From Halichondria panicea (taxonomy: Eukaryota > Porifera > Demospongiae > Suberitida > Halichondriidae), in assembly GCF_963675165.1 (NCBI RefSeq), contig NC_087391.1, forward strand, positions 887,001 to 951,000: 64,000 nt of DNA. The letters run 5' to 3'. The position numbers were made by a program, and so were the translations under genes. Shown one piece after another: positions 29,736 to 42,640 of this stretch. Each line of letters starts with the position of its first letter. Position 1 is the first letter of the stretch. The notes under the pieces are model-generated. The model was not told the DNA's origin, searched no databases, and saw nothing but the letters and a program-made list of their open reading frames with translations.

Positions 29736-32700
29736 ATGTCCAGGTCTATTAGTGAGCCCACAAGGAGCCGCTTGTCTGCCTCCACAGACAAAGGTGCCAT
29801 TATCCTGGACATAGGGAGAATCTACACAAGGTTTGTTACATCATAAGAGAACTTAGTCACTATAGCTACCACAAATCACCCTTTTTCAGGTGTGGTTTCT
29901 CTGGAGAGGCTGCCCCGAGACACATCATACGAAGCCAGATCACTATGAGACCTCACAGACAGGTGCGGCAAAGAACGTAGCTATGGTCCAATGTTTTACT
30001 GTTTATTTTATTCAGCTTCAAGAAGTGTGGGACCCTAAGTACATCAACAGGGAGGAGCTGTATCTTATTCTGTGCCGATTCATTAGACACGTCTATCTCA
30101 AGTGAGTGCAATGACTAGTGTAACTAGACATTATTGTCGTTTGCATAATGTACGTAGTTCATAGATATAGATTAGGTCACAGATTAATGTTAGCTCTATT
30201 AGCTATTTTCTGGTGTACCTTTGCCTCATGCATAAACTTGTTTAAAAAAAAACTAGTGAGATCCTCGTTCCTATGCATTCGTGGCACACGCTCCCACACC
30301 CACAATGCGCTGAAGAATAGTGACATTTCAATTGAGCTGGCTCTTAGCGAGAGCCACTTCAATTAACAGTTTTGACATAATTATTGCTTATATAACCTAC
30401 ATGCCTGCCATCTAACATGTGTACAATTGGGACCTTATTCCAACAATTCCAATTGGCCATATTGTATAGGTATCTCATGGTGAACCCCAGGGAGTACCGA
30501 GTGGTGGTGGTGGAATCGCTCTACTGCCCCGCCCACTTCAGAAACACCCTCGCCAGAGCACTATTCAGCCACATGAATGTGAGCTTCATTGTTAGAAGCA
30601 TTGTTGAGTTGTCATGCAAGCTCAGAAAAAATATTTTTATGTTACGTTCCGTTCCTGATTAGGTTTCATGTATATCAGGTATGAATGTTCATTGTGCCTC
30701 TCTGTATGTTCAGGTTCCATACGCAGTGTTCATTCCCAGTCACCTGGTCAGCACCTTCACTATAGCGCGATCCACTGCTCTGGTCGTGGACGTGGGGTTC
30801 ATTGAGACCACCATACTACCGGTCAGTTGCAGGTCTACTCTGTTGCTGAGCGTCGTGGTTATCTTTGAGGGCTCATAACATTGATTGGATTGTCCAAATA
30901 GGATCAGTTCTATTGCATACAAAATGATCTTTAGGGTAGACTTTTGAATGGCTTTAGAGCACTGTGTGTCTGTTCTTTACATTGGTACAGAGTTGGACCC
31001 TAAGATCATCTTTCCTTAAGAATATCTAGCATATAATTGAACTCCCCTCCCCCCCTCTCCTGCCATTGTATCCATCATGTCCGGTGCCCTTGGTACATAG
31101 TGGACCCTAAGATCATCTTTCCCTATCCCCACCTATGTGCAGGTGTGTGAGGGTATTCCCCTAGTGGACGCCTGGCAAGCAACCAGCTTCGCCACACAAC
31201 ATCTGCAAGAGTGAGTGGCAAGAAATCAACATATTTATATGGAGCTGTACGATACTAGAGGCTACTATGTAGCGGAGATAACTTTTACAGCTACTCAGTA
31301 AATGTTTGTACATGTATATACAAACGGAAACACAGTGTACGCGGTTACATCTTTATCATGTGTTGATCTGTTGGTGTAGAGCTGTGCTGAGACTGTTGAT
31401 GGAGAGAGCCATGATTACTCTGACTGACACTGGGAGCAAGAAACCACTGGCGGCAGTGCAAGGTGGGTGGAGTCTAGGTGTGGCTGGCTTGAGAAATTTA
31501 TGTCTCTTTTTCTATACAGTTGAAAAACTCTTGAACAAAGAACTCGAAGACATTCTAGGTACGGTCACGTGGAAACTGTGTGGCATGGAATTCTATGCTA
31601 TTCTATTACCCCCCCCCCCCACACACACACACACACACATGCACACACAGTGCGGACATGCTTCGTACGCTCCAAGACCACACCTGAAGACAAGGTTCCC
31701 CCGGACACTGACTACCCTCTCAACTCACAGTACACACTACACATCGACGGCTATATCAGGTACCGTTTGTGCATTGAAGAGGCATTCAAAGAGAGTACAT
31801 GATAGTTATTCTGTGGTATGTTTGTGTTTTGAAACTCTGCTCACTACCGTGTTAGGGTTGTGCCATACTACAGTGTACATTGAAAAGTGTGTTTTTGAAA
31901 GTGATTTTGTGATCTGTGTACAGTGTTCATTGTTGCTTACCTGTTTAATCTCGTGCAGGGATCATGCAGCTGATGTACTGTTTGAGGATGAGGGGGAGGA
32001 TAGTCCCATACCTGCCTGCATCCTCAATGCACTCATGAAGGTATCTCTATAGTGTGTGTGTCCAATACACTTCATAATATTGTTTGTGCAATTGTGATTG
32101 TAAAACCATCAAAGTTGAAATCTACCTCCAGTAGAATACCTTACTTTGGTGGTCTATGGCAATTCTGACCCACCTTGATATGCATTTACATGACGTAGTG
32201 CCTCTGATTCTCTGTAACCCACTAACAGTGCCCTATTGACGCGAGGAGGGAACTGAGTGAGAACATCCTGGTCATGGGGGGATCAGCATCACTGATCGGG
32301 TTCAAGTACGTTGAATGATAATTACTGTTGTGTATAGCATGGCTGGCAGCTTGCTTGTTGTGCATGTAGTCTCAGTAGAGTATCATTGTATACATGTATT
32401 AGATATTAGAGTGTGCTGATCTTTACTATTCATCTAGAAGTAAGAAGACTTGTATATTGTATGGTAGTATGAATTAAGGCAAATTCCATGTCTGTCCAGT
32501 GGTTATTATGGTACGATTATTGTTTAGAGCTACAGTAACTGATTAGAGGTGTACCTTTCCTGTATCTGCTCGAAGGCACTACATTTTCTCCACTCGTACA
32601 GTTACCGTTTAAAGCAGGAACTGGAGGCGTTGGTGGGTGACCAGTGCCAGCGCTACCACTCCTCTCTGGGGGCGCTCTCCTTCAAATTCCACGACCCACC

Positions 32701-33025
32701 CTCACACCCCAACTGTGTGGCCTGGTGCGGAGGTGAGTATCATAACTCGTAAAAGGAGTTCGCTTTTTCTTAGCAATGTTCTAGATTTTTATCCCGCAAC
32801 TCTTCCTTTCCATTTGTAGCCTCCATCTTCGGGTCGTCTGAAATAGCCATGATGGAGAGAGCTATCACTAAGGACAAGTTCAAAGAGCTCAAGCAATTAC
32901 CCGAGTGGATGTCATGTGACCCGGAGCAACAGGAGCAACTCAAGACTGTATCGTTACGTAAAATGTTGCCCTCTGCACCATCAGCTCTTACTAGGAGAAT
33001 GGCCTCTCAACCTGGGAAGGTGTAA
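29736..33025 (+). CDS. ACTR10: Actin-related protein 10 (dynactin pointed-end subunit, Arp11)
   Basis: Complete gene with 13 exons: 29736-29830, 29890-29962, 30016-30101, 30470-30578, 30714-30821, 31143-31210, 31380-31462, 31520-31558, 31651-31759, 31959-32040, 32229-32305, 32602-32732, 32820-33025. Phases agree throughout and give 421 residues (human about 417). Landmarks: GAIILDIGRIYTRCGFSGEAAPR at the actin-fold start, LMVNPREYRVVVVES, CPAHFRNTLARALF, IPSHLVSTF, PLVDAW, RTCFV, CPIDARRELSENILVMGGSASLIGF and CVAWCGASIFGS. Arp10 caps the pointed end of the Arp1 filament in dynactin and helps cargo binding of dynein. The 39-bp exon 8 is unusually small. A poly-C/(CA)n tract abuts the acceptor of exon 9. 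Confidence 0.95.
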
Positions 33026-33256
33026 CGAGAATTGAATCACCTGAATCTCCTGAATATTTTCTCTACAGTGTATTGCAATCTTATAGTGTAATCAATAGTA
33101 TACACTCCTGATATTATGTTATCCACATAATAACTATGTACAGTGTAACCTAGCCTCCTTCACAAGAGCGGCCTGGAATTGAGGCTAAGTGTAACCTTGT
33201 TGTAACTGAAGGGGGTGGGGCTGAGCCTGCACGCTAACGATCTTTACCGAAACAAC

Positions 33257-35336
33257 ATGGCCTACGTCTTGGAGTGTCTAGCTCTCTTGGCCCTGTATAC
33301 AGGCCTGGCAACAAGCAACTGTCCTCTCCACGGCTGCACCCTGGCCTGTTCTTACATATCTGACGTTCAATTTCTCTCACAGAGCCGTGAGCCCAGCCTC
33401 TCATGGAGCTGGAAGGGTGAGAATGGTATCGGACCCTCCGGTGCTGGCTGTGTCACCAATGGATTTAGGATAGTGTGTCCTGTGATCAATGATGATGGAA
33501 CGTAAGTTGCTACGATACATGGTGCATACTTTCTTCAAAGATGTGCCCTATAATTTATATATTCGGCAATACAGGTTTTGCAGAATCTTTGCAACCTCAA
33601 CTCTGTTTACGTTTATAATGGAATGCTTTCTTCCATAATTATAAGAAATGCTCAACCCTCGATCGACGCGTGATGTTGCAAAGATTCTGCAAAACCCTGT
33701 GCATCAAATGCATTCGGAATGGCCATAAATAGATATATCTTTAAAAAGTAAAAAAGTGTATGAACTTTATTCCTTGCATGTGCAGTCATGATTGCTGATT
33801 GCTCTGATACCTTCAGATCATTTCTGTTTTCCTGGGGCACAGCTGATGTTGATCGAAGGCCATGGAACGTTTCCTTAAAGGGCAATGCTGTGCTACCTAC
33901 TGTGGATTTTTCTGGAGACTTTATAGGATCTGACGGCCTCGTCCTAGTGGGGTATGGTAGCACTGGTACTCCGTTTGGGGAACCTGTTATCCTCTTCCCT
34001 GTGAACGGACAGCTGTTTGATTTGACGCTCGTGGCCTCTAAGGTTGTTCTGCTCTACAAGTGTGGATTCCTTGTGACGTATTTTACAAGTGAGTTCTGAG
34101 TACAGAAATGTATGCCTGGCATACCGTAGATTCTAAATATAATGTAACGCTACAATTGTGAGACTAATGTACTCAAAACGGTGACATAGGTGAAGTATCT
34201 CATAATTTAGAGGGCCCTTAACATTTTTTACTGATGAGCTATTCCAATATGATAGTGCTATTATAGCGCTAACACATTCTACCCCCCCCCCCCCACACAC
34301 CCCTACCCATCCACACACACTCCCCACACACCCCTACCCACCCACACACACTCCCCACACCCCCACCCACATACACTCCCCACACCCCCATACACATAAA
34401 CATCCCACACACACATACGCGCCCTCCACAGCTGGGATCCCCGATGCTAGCATATGGCTCAACGACACAGTGGATGGGGAGATGGGCACATTCATCCCTC
34501 TCAATAATCCTGCAGCACAGGGGAACAGATTCTACATTCTAACAGCGTTCAGGGCACATTCCAAAACCTCATTACAAACCAGTCTGAAGTTGAGGTTGTT
34601 TGCAATCGATATAAACAATTCCACTGTGTTGAGGATTTCCATTGCCTGGCACTATGACTTCACCATAACTAATACGTCCCTACCTTACTTGGAGAGCAGT
34701 GAAACAATGTGCACACTTCGACCTCCCCCCGAAGGTGTCAGGGCCAATCAAAATGGAAGGAATTCTCTCGCCCAAGTGGCAGTCTCTGGTGATAATCTAG
34801 TGACTGTTTTATTTCGATACAGAGACCCGAAAATCTTCGTTGATCCTAACCTGTATAATCACTCTCGAATGATGATAGTTGAAGATATGGGAAAGATGTT
34901 CACTGTAAGATTTAGTGGAGATACACTAAACTCATTTCAAGCCCTTGCTTTTAAAGATGACTCCTCCTACTGGACTGCTTTTTACTACCTTCGAACAAAG
35001 CAATCAACACTTCAACAACACATGTTCCCCCGAGGGGAAATGACGGCCGATATAAACATTGCACAGTTACTGGGAGTAGGAAGCAAGCAAGTGAATATTA
35101 CTAGTGATTTAACATTTCTGAATAGAGATGCAAGCTCTCCTCTCGTGTTTTGCGTGCTCGTGGAGAATGCAGACTCTAAATTATTGGCCGTGGACGTTTC
35201 TAATGAGAAGCTACTGTGGACTGTTAACTTAGGCTCTGAACTTTGCACCGGACAAATTAGCTCGGTTGATGGATCTAAGGACTCTTTTCTAGTTGTGACC
35301 ACCACTTCACAGTTGTTAGTGTACAGTTTAAATTAG
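33257..35336 (+). CDS. Secreted protein of unknown function, possible beta-propeller
   Basis: Three exons, 33257-33501, 33817-34088 and 34432-35336, encode 473 residues. An upstream in-frame ATG (33215) exists, but starting at 33257 gives a typical signal peptide (MAYVLECLALLALYTGLATS). A short Cys-rich segment follows (NCPLHGCTLACS). The rest alternates hydrophobic strands with glycine/aspartate turns, for example SDGLVLVGYGSTG and, near the end, LLAVDVSNEKLLWTVNLGS and SFLVVTTTSQLLVYSL. Those last blocks resemble PQQ/quinoprotein-like beta-propeller blades. There is no transmembrane segment beyond the signal peptide. I recognise no named family. The second acceptor was placed at CTTCAG because the nearer CAG leads to a stop. 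A MITE copy lies in intron 1 and a CA/CCCCA-rich tract in intron 2. Confidence 0.7.
33571..33700. mobile_element. MITE with ACAGGGTTTTGCAGA ends, copy 2
   Basis: 130-bp foldback in the first intron of the secreted-protein gene. Ends ACAGGTTTTGCAGAATCTTT and AAAGATTCTGCAAAACCCTGT. Same family as 18756-18896, with a different loop. Confidence 0.88.
34280..34415. repeat. low-complexity C/A-rich tract
   Basis: Poly-C run followed by irregular CACACTCCCCACACACCCC units in the second intron of the secreted-protein gene, ending just before the exon 3 acceptor. Confidence 0.9.
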
Positions 35337-35526
35337 TTTTTGTGTATGTGTTCATTCCAAGACGAATTTTCTCTAGATCTACCTGGTTCCGGTATATTAA
35401 AGAAAAATCGGCCTGTTTACTGTGCTGACTCATTAAAAATACTGAAAGTCTCTGCCATCCAAAGAAGTCAGAGAAAGAGAAACTGTTTCTCTGGCTAGCT
35501 AGCTAGACACATGTATACGGGTCAAG

Positions 35527-37372
35527 ATGTCCGAAGAGTGGAAGGCCAAACTTGATTCACCTATACAAAGTGTTCAAAGTAAGTTTGCAGCCTATGGATC
35601 TATAAACTACAAGTAGTAGTCACTAGTGTAGATCTACTAGCTATGTGTGTGTCTATGGCTGTGATATAATATCTCTCCACACCTCTTTACACACAGAACA
35701 GGTAGGGCACCTTGAGATCAACATAGAGGATATAGCGTCCCTACAGACCGAGCGGTGTGGTGTATGCTACCTCGAGAAGCCGAGCTCATCATTCCACGAG
35801 TATACCAGCTGTCAGCATCGATTCTGTGTTGACTGTATACAACGTGCTTACCATGACAACATAACAAGCTCGATGATCAGCATTCAGTGTCTAGAATGCA
35901 AGGGGCAGGTACATCCTGAAGAAGTCAAGAGTCTAGTCAACCACGAACTATACGAACGATATCTAAATCTCTCATTACGTAAGTGTCTATCAACCATCCC
36001 TGAAGTACGATATTGTCTCTCGCCTGATTGCCCTTATGCGTGTATTTTGGCCAAAGTCAAGTCAAAATCTGTTTCCGAGGAAGACAGACATTTTATTTGT
36101 CAGAGAGAAGAATGTAAGAGAGAGTATTGCAATGATTGTAAACTAACATGGCATCCGGACAAGACTTGTGCACAAGCAAGAGCTGAAGCGCCCGAGTCAG
36201 AAGCTATACCGGAGGCCATTCTCAAGCAACTAAACGCTAAACCGTGTCCCAGTTGCAAGTCTATGATTGAGAAGATGGAGGACGGTACGTGTAACGAAGT
36301 CAAGTGTGTCGTGTGCCACACCTCCTTCTGCTGGCTGTGTTTGAAGCCTGTGTCTGAGATGCACTTCATGAGGTATGTATTTAGACAGTGTACATTTTGT
36401 AGACACTTAGCGGATTCAGTTTCAGTTAAACTTTCAGTTAACCAATGTCCTTAGTTCCTGTTTCACATAAATGTTTCCCATAAATGCATCCTTATATAAT
36501 AAATCAATTCATGTGTACATAAATCAACTGATCTTCAATACATCATTTTTCAAGGTTACGTAGTGACTTTCTTAATTTATAATCACGCAAGCAATCTATC
36601 TCCCATAATACCCCCCACCCTTCCAGTCCTACCGGCTGCCCCATGTTCGGCAATCAGAGGTGGAGTCGTAAGAAGCGTTACTGTTGTCGACTGTGGCTAT
36701 GGATACTCGCTCCGTTTGGTACCCTCATAGTTGCTCTACTACTCATTCCCGTGATCATTTTAGCGCTTCCCATCGTGTTTGCATATTTTGTGAGTCAGGG
36801 GGGTAGATGTAGGTTACATATTTGGTAAGTCAGGGGGGGTAGATGTAGGTTGCATATTCAGTAAGTCAGGGGGTAGGTTGCATATTTGGTCAGTCAGGGG
36901 AGTGGATGTAGTACTAGCTTCCCCAGGCCTTGATTCGAGGTTTAGCTTTAGTGAGGGAGAAAGAGGAAAGAGTGAGGTATAGTGGGGAAGAAAAGGAAGA
37001 GTCGAGAATTTATTCACATTTGGGACTTGCTTTTATCAACCTACTATTGGAGCTATTTTACCATCTTCCAGTTGTCTATAACAGTTTTTGGAGCTGTAAA
37101 TACAAGCTTCACTAAAAGACAGTTGTGTACATGCAGTGCAGCTCTATTGTCTTTAATATGGCTATGTCTCTCCATCCCTACAGGTGTATGATTCCAAGTG
37201 CGCCCGCAATCGCTCAAAACCCTGTCGAGTCATCGTGGTGATTATCTTCACAATCATATCCATCCTCCTCTCTCCACTCATAGCCATACTCTGTTCTCTG
37301 CTGGTCATACCTATACTCATATTTTATGCCTATTGCTTTGTACCAGTTCACATCTGTGTGCAGAGCACGTGA
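35527..37372 (+). CDS. RBR-type E3 ubiquitin ligase with two membrane spans, RNF19-like
   Basis: Four exons, 35527-35578, 35697-36372, 36627-36789 and 37184-37372, encode 359 residues. RING1 starts ERCGVCYLE with later HRFCVDC and LECKG. The IBR carries CQREECKREYCNDCKLTWH. RING2 is CPSCKSMIEKMEDGTCNEVKC...CWLC, where the cysteine in DGTC matches the catalytic thioester cysteine of RNF19. The family-specific tail follows: PTGCPMFGNQRWSRKK, then two hydrophobic hairpins (LWILAPFGTLIVALLL and VIVVIIFTIISILLSPLIAIL) ending VPVHICVQST. This matches RNF19A/B through the second membrane segment, but the long C-terminal tail of vertebrate RNF19 is absent. A donor-like GTGAGC overlaps the stop, so a longer form is possible. 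Expected at ER or other membranes. Confidence 0.9.
36781..36905 (+). repeat. tandem array copying the exon 3 splice donor of the RNF19-like gene
   Basis: The exon-intron junction GCATATTTTGTGAGTCAGG (36781) is followed by three diverged copies: ACATATTTGGTAAGTCAGG (about 36818), GCATATTCAGTAAGTCAGG (about 36852) and GCATATTTGGTCAGTCAGG (about 36880). Unit about 28-37 bp with GGGGGTAGATGTAGGTT spacers. Confidence 0.9.
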
Positions 37373-37777
37373 GCCTTTTTGAACACATAATGTTTTACAG
37401 TAATTATACCTCAGTAGCTAGAATTCATTATTTATTTCATGAATTTAGTGCGTATAATTATTCTGCGTGCGTGTGACTGTTTTTTGAACACACAAATTGT
37501 TATTTATGTGAACATAATTTTAATTAATACAGTAGCTACCGGTGTATACTTATAGGGAAGCAGAAAAGCTTTCAGTCTCTTCATCGTTCTATTAAAGAAA
37601 AATTGGAGAGCTAGCCTCGATTTCAGGCCGCAAGGAAGAGAGAAACATGCTCCAAAGATAACAGTATATAATTATCTACCAACTGCTATACTGAATTGAG
37701 AGAGGGATAAAGACTCCTGACTACCTGGTTCTTGAAAGTTAGCGGTATATGACATCTGAACAACGTGTGTGAGTGCA
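37373..37777. other. intergenic gap, RNF19-like end to kinesin start
   Basis: About 400 AT-rich bases that should hold the RNF19-like 3' UTR and the kinesin promoter. Nothing else recognised. Confidence 0.5.
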
Positions 37778-40700
37778 ATGAGCTCTGTGCAAGTGGCAGT
37801 CAGAGCCAGGCCTCTCTCCCAAAGGTGAGGGATGAGCTGCCAGCTACTAACTGCATGGAGACACACACTGCACCCACACACAATATATAATGCAGTCTCA
37901 CTGTACAGTACACAGATCTACTGTATACTCTCTACGTACGTACACACATGTAGTCTCATGACGTCAAGATAAGAATGTGCATTGTAAAATGTATCCTTCT
38001 GATCGAGCTGGTACACATGGTTTTGTGCACAGCATTCATGTCTGTATAAACTGAAGTTTTGCATCCATCTAATTATGATGCTATGATGTAGTGAGTGTGT
38101 GGATAGTTCACTGCTAGAAAACTGAACGTGTTGACACCGATCTCACACCTCTACCACCTTGTATAGATTGATTATCAGATACTCTCCTAACTATAAATGT
38201 GATAGCTATGTACACATTGTACCTATTCCCAGCACTTTGAGACTCTGTTAGCACTTTTTGCATTGCAGCACCACACAGATAATTTCGCACGAGGCATGGC
38301 TGCATTGTTTGTGTGTCTAGCTGTTTGGTTATCAAAGATCCAGGCAGGGCAGAGAGTCAGAGACCCAATAGTACAGTGTGCCTATTATTGCATGTACAGT
38401 ATGTAGTTAACATCTCTCAATAGTTGCATTACATCCCGACCTCTCCCTTCACACCTATAGAGAGCTGGACAGTGGCACTCCATTCTCTACTGAGATGAGG
38501 GGACACTCCACCATTCTCTACAAGGTCAGCATATGCAATAATTATTGCTATGTAGCACTCTTGCATTATGTATAGTACAAGCATCCATTATTTATTATGC
38601 TGCATGGTGCAACATGCTATATGCAACAGTGACTGAAACTTGGCCGGCTTTTCTGCACCACTAGGGCATACACTCCTGGGTTTCCGGTCACTAACTGACC
38701 TAATTTCCCTGTACGCTACATGTGGGGTGAGGTGTGATTTCCATGTAGACTTATGTTACTCTTTCCCCCCGGCTCTTCATGTCCCCCCCCACAGAGCTCT
38801 GGTTCCCTGGTGAGGAGTCCTACTGGTGGGCGGAGCTCCGCTAAGGAGTTCCAGTTTGACCACTCCTACTGGTCCGTGAGTGCCAACGACCGACAGTTTG
38901 TACGACAAGAGAACGTGAGTAGTCCAGATGGAGGTACAAGAAGCCATACACTAGCACAACTGTACAGTCATGCAGTTATTGTCACCTGGTAATCTGCCGA
39001 GTACTGCAGTATACCATTATACTAGCAAACGATAGTTTTCCCTGATGTTTGACTGCCTTAGGCTACACTGTAGGTTTCGTTGTGTTGTATTCTGCCATGT
39101 TGGCAGAATAATGAATCATCAGCAGTCAAAATTCAAGCCAACTAACACAGTGCAGAGTCTAAGACAACCAATATAATAATATTCTTTGGACTGCACCAAA
39201 CAACAGTACACTAGCTATTTTGAGAGGTGTGAAGTCTCCCTACAGCTGTGTACTGTATTGTTCCCCCTCAGGTGTTTACTGATCTCGGAGTGCCTGTGCT
39301 GGAGGCGGCCTTCCAAGGTTACAATGCCTGTGTATTTGCGTACGGGCAGACTGGATCAGGGAAGACTTACACCATGATGGGCTCCGAGGTCAGTTGCCAT
39401 AACAACCTGTAGTAGTCACCTTGTGTGGTGTGGTTTTTTATCAGTGTGTATGGGAAGGGAGCATATGGTGTGTTTGTGTACTAGCAAGTCGTAGATACAT
39501 TTAACAAGTCCATTCATTGATCTGTCCTCTTGTTCTTTTAATTACTCTTCAAATTGTGTATTTTTTTCATTGTGTATGTGTCGATCTCTGTACTTGAAAC
39601 ATCTCCTTCTGCCTGTGCAGGATTCTCTGGGTCTCATCCCCAGGATTTGTGAGGTGAATTACAGCTGCTGACACAATGCAATCACATGACCGTGTTAGGT
39701 CGTGCGTACAATGTGACTATAATATTATAGTAGTGTAAACACGTGTAATTAACAGCGTTGTGCTAACTTGTGTTTTGTACACACGCACACTTAACCATCA
39801 GTTAATCCCCCATTGTTGTTATACATTGTTCATTTGCCCAATATTATTACTGTCTATATAATTAGGATACCATAATCAATCTTTGATCTTCAGGGCCTGT
39901 TTTCTCGGATGGTTCAAGAGAGAGTCAAGAATGGTGAACAAGTCTCCTTCCACACCACGGTCAGGTGGGTTTACCAGTTCATACCATTCAGAGTATAGTC
40001 CCAATTTAACAATTTTATAAGTTTGAGACTGATTCTGGTTTCAATGTTAATGATTTTCTGAAAGCTTAAAAGGAGCCCGTTTAGATGGTATGCTCAAATT
40101 CCAAATTTGGAACGGGCCATAATTTCTAATAGAGGACGTACTTGACAATGTTTTTAATTAGTTGAGCTTCGCTAGTTGGGTCTTCGCTAGTTGACAACCT
40201 ATTAATTACCATAAAGCTCCACCCAGGTTACATGTGTTATAGAGCTTCTTAATGGGCCTGTTTATATTTTGAAAATCGATCGTTCTAGACTGATGTTATG
40301 GCCTTGTTGTAAGATGGTTAGCAAAATTCCATCCGTGCTCGATCATTTTCCATGATATTTTCTTGCAGTTACATGGAGATCTATAATGAAAGGGTTCGTG
40401 ACCTTTTGAACCATGGAGGGTCCTCCGGCAGCAAAGTGCACAGTCTGCGTGTGAGGGAACATCCAACAGAGGGGCCGTATGTGGAGGGTAAGTGGGTGTG
40501 GTGTCTGAAATAGGGGGCGTATGTGCATGGAGGGTGAGTGGGTTGGGTGGGGTGTGAGAGGTCTGAAATAGAGGGGCGTGAGTGTAAAGTGAGTGGGTGG
40601 GGTGTGAGGGTGAGTGGGTGGTGTGTCTGAAATAGGGGGGTGTATGTGGAGAGTAGGGTAGTTGTCTGTGGCCACAATTTCAGGGCCTCCAAAAATCTTT

Positions 40701-42608
40701 CATTAGCCAATTCCAGAACTGCATCTTTTTTGGCGTCCTCTGCCACCACAGGTGTTGAATTAACTATCACCAGATGTGCTTCTTGTATGCAGGGCCGTAA
40801 CTAAGGGTATTAAGATTGTAGTTATGGATTAGATGATACTGATTCACCAGGTACCGTATTACTATAATATTTTGCGGGGGAACATTTTTGCGAATAATTA
40901 ATCCAAATCAGCCAAAAAAGCAATCTAACTATTGCGTTTTGGCGAGGATCGTGTGTAATTTTACCAGTACTAATTTTTTGTTGACGCTCGCAAAGTTCGC
41001 AAATGGTTTGATGCTCACAAAACATTCTAGTCATATATACGCTTGACATTGTACTCTTTCCCTAGAGCTGAGCAAACACGAGGTGACTGACTATCAGGGC
41101 ATCTCTCGACTCATTCACACAGGAAACTCTCACAGGTGCACAGCAGCTGCCTCTACAATCTCATTGTGTGCGAGTGGTTACATGTCTCTGTAGCCAGAGA
41201 TACAGAATTTTATATTTTTCTCACTCTTAAAATATTCAACTAGCTAATCTTCTGTTTACGTGAAGCCAATTAATAATATGATAGAATGGTTGTTGCATAC
41301 AATTACCAATATTTTCTCTCAAGTGTCATTCATTTTTCTTCGTACTCAGGGTTACAGCTGCTACTAAGATGAACGATTCGAGTAGTCGTTCCCACGCCAT
41401 CTTTACCATCAAGTTCACTCAAGCTACCTTCAAAGATGGCCTCCCCAGTGAGATTGTGAGCAAGATACACCTCGTGGACCTTGCAGGAAGGTGTGACCGG
41501 GGGTGTGGTTAGTCTCGTCCCACACACACACACTTCCTCGATCTCCTTAAATGCCTTAAATGCCTGTGTAGGAGGCTATAGAGTGTTAGTGTGTGGGTGT
41601 AGTGTGCGGGTGTAGTGTGCAAGTGTAGTGTGTGGGTGTAGTGTGCGAGTGTTAGTGTGCGGGTGAGGGAGTGGTCATGCGTGTAATGATTCTTCTTAGC
41701 CCAACTTTTAAAACTGAATAACTGGACTGCAAATGCACTAATAAAAGAAATTACTGACTAACAATATATTAATAAATACATAAAGTTCAACATAACACGA
41801 TTAGTTGTACATCTCTTTATGCATAACAGCAGTCACGATGCTACTCTCCTGGTGTGAATGTTTGCCTGGTACTATCAAAGGGGAAGATAAACAAACTGAC
41901 ACGGGAGCACAGACTAGCTACAGCACAGGTGGACACTTAAGGGTACAGACTCCTCCGTTGTCTTATAGCCTAGCCTCGAATAGAAGGGTACTCCTGGTTG
42001 TGAAGCAAGGACACCTATTCGTGGGTATCCCTCACTCAAAGCTGTCCCCATCTTTGATACTCGAGTGCAATATACAAGTTGAAGCTTGCATTTGTATTTC
42101 CCTGGTAGAGGAGTGTTATAAAATACAATTCTACTTTTAATAGAGACTGGTAAAGGATCACTTCAGCTGCAAATAATTATGTTGCTCTATCTCGAATAAA
42201 GGTCGCGTGTAGAGCTAGCCAACGTGCAAATTCAGGCTTCTTAGTTTTTGCTCGCTTTGATACGATGACAAAGCTTTAACTAATAACTTGGTGTGTGGAT
42301 GTTGTGTGGAGGCTATCTATGCTGTAAACGCAGTGCTATGGCAGCCAGGTTAGTAGACTCAGATGTCACAAACAAACCAACCGACTACTATGCCTGTGGC
42401 CGCCCATGCGCGCCTCGGGTATTGCTGCTGGTGTAATAATTTCAAGGATCATTACCTTATCCCTTTCAGTACGTTTGCAACCATGGGGAAAAGGGTCATC
42501 ACTTTAGTTTGAATTTGTGGTCAGCCCAACCTACCAACTTGGCTTGATTTGATCGCCGCCCCCCAATGAAGACTTGGCATAGAAGATGAGCGTGGGTCAA
42601 TGGTTATG

Positions 42609-42640
<32 letters not shown>

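Noticed and set aside
31306-32052. 248-residue frame in the ACTR10 region
   Set aside because: It runs through exons 7-10 and their introns and includes (CA)n; the spliced model matches ACTR10 and this frame does not.
41805-42140. 111-residue frame in the large kinesin intron
   Set aside because: No domain, no splice signals in phase with the kinesin and low-complexity surroundings.
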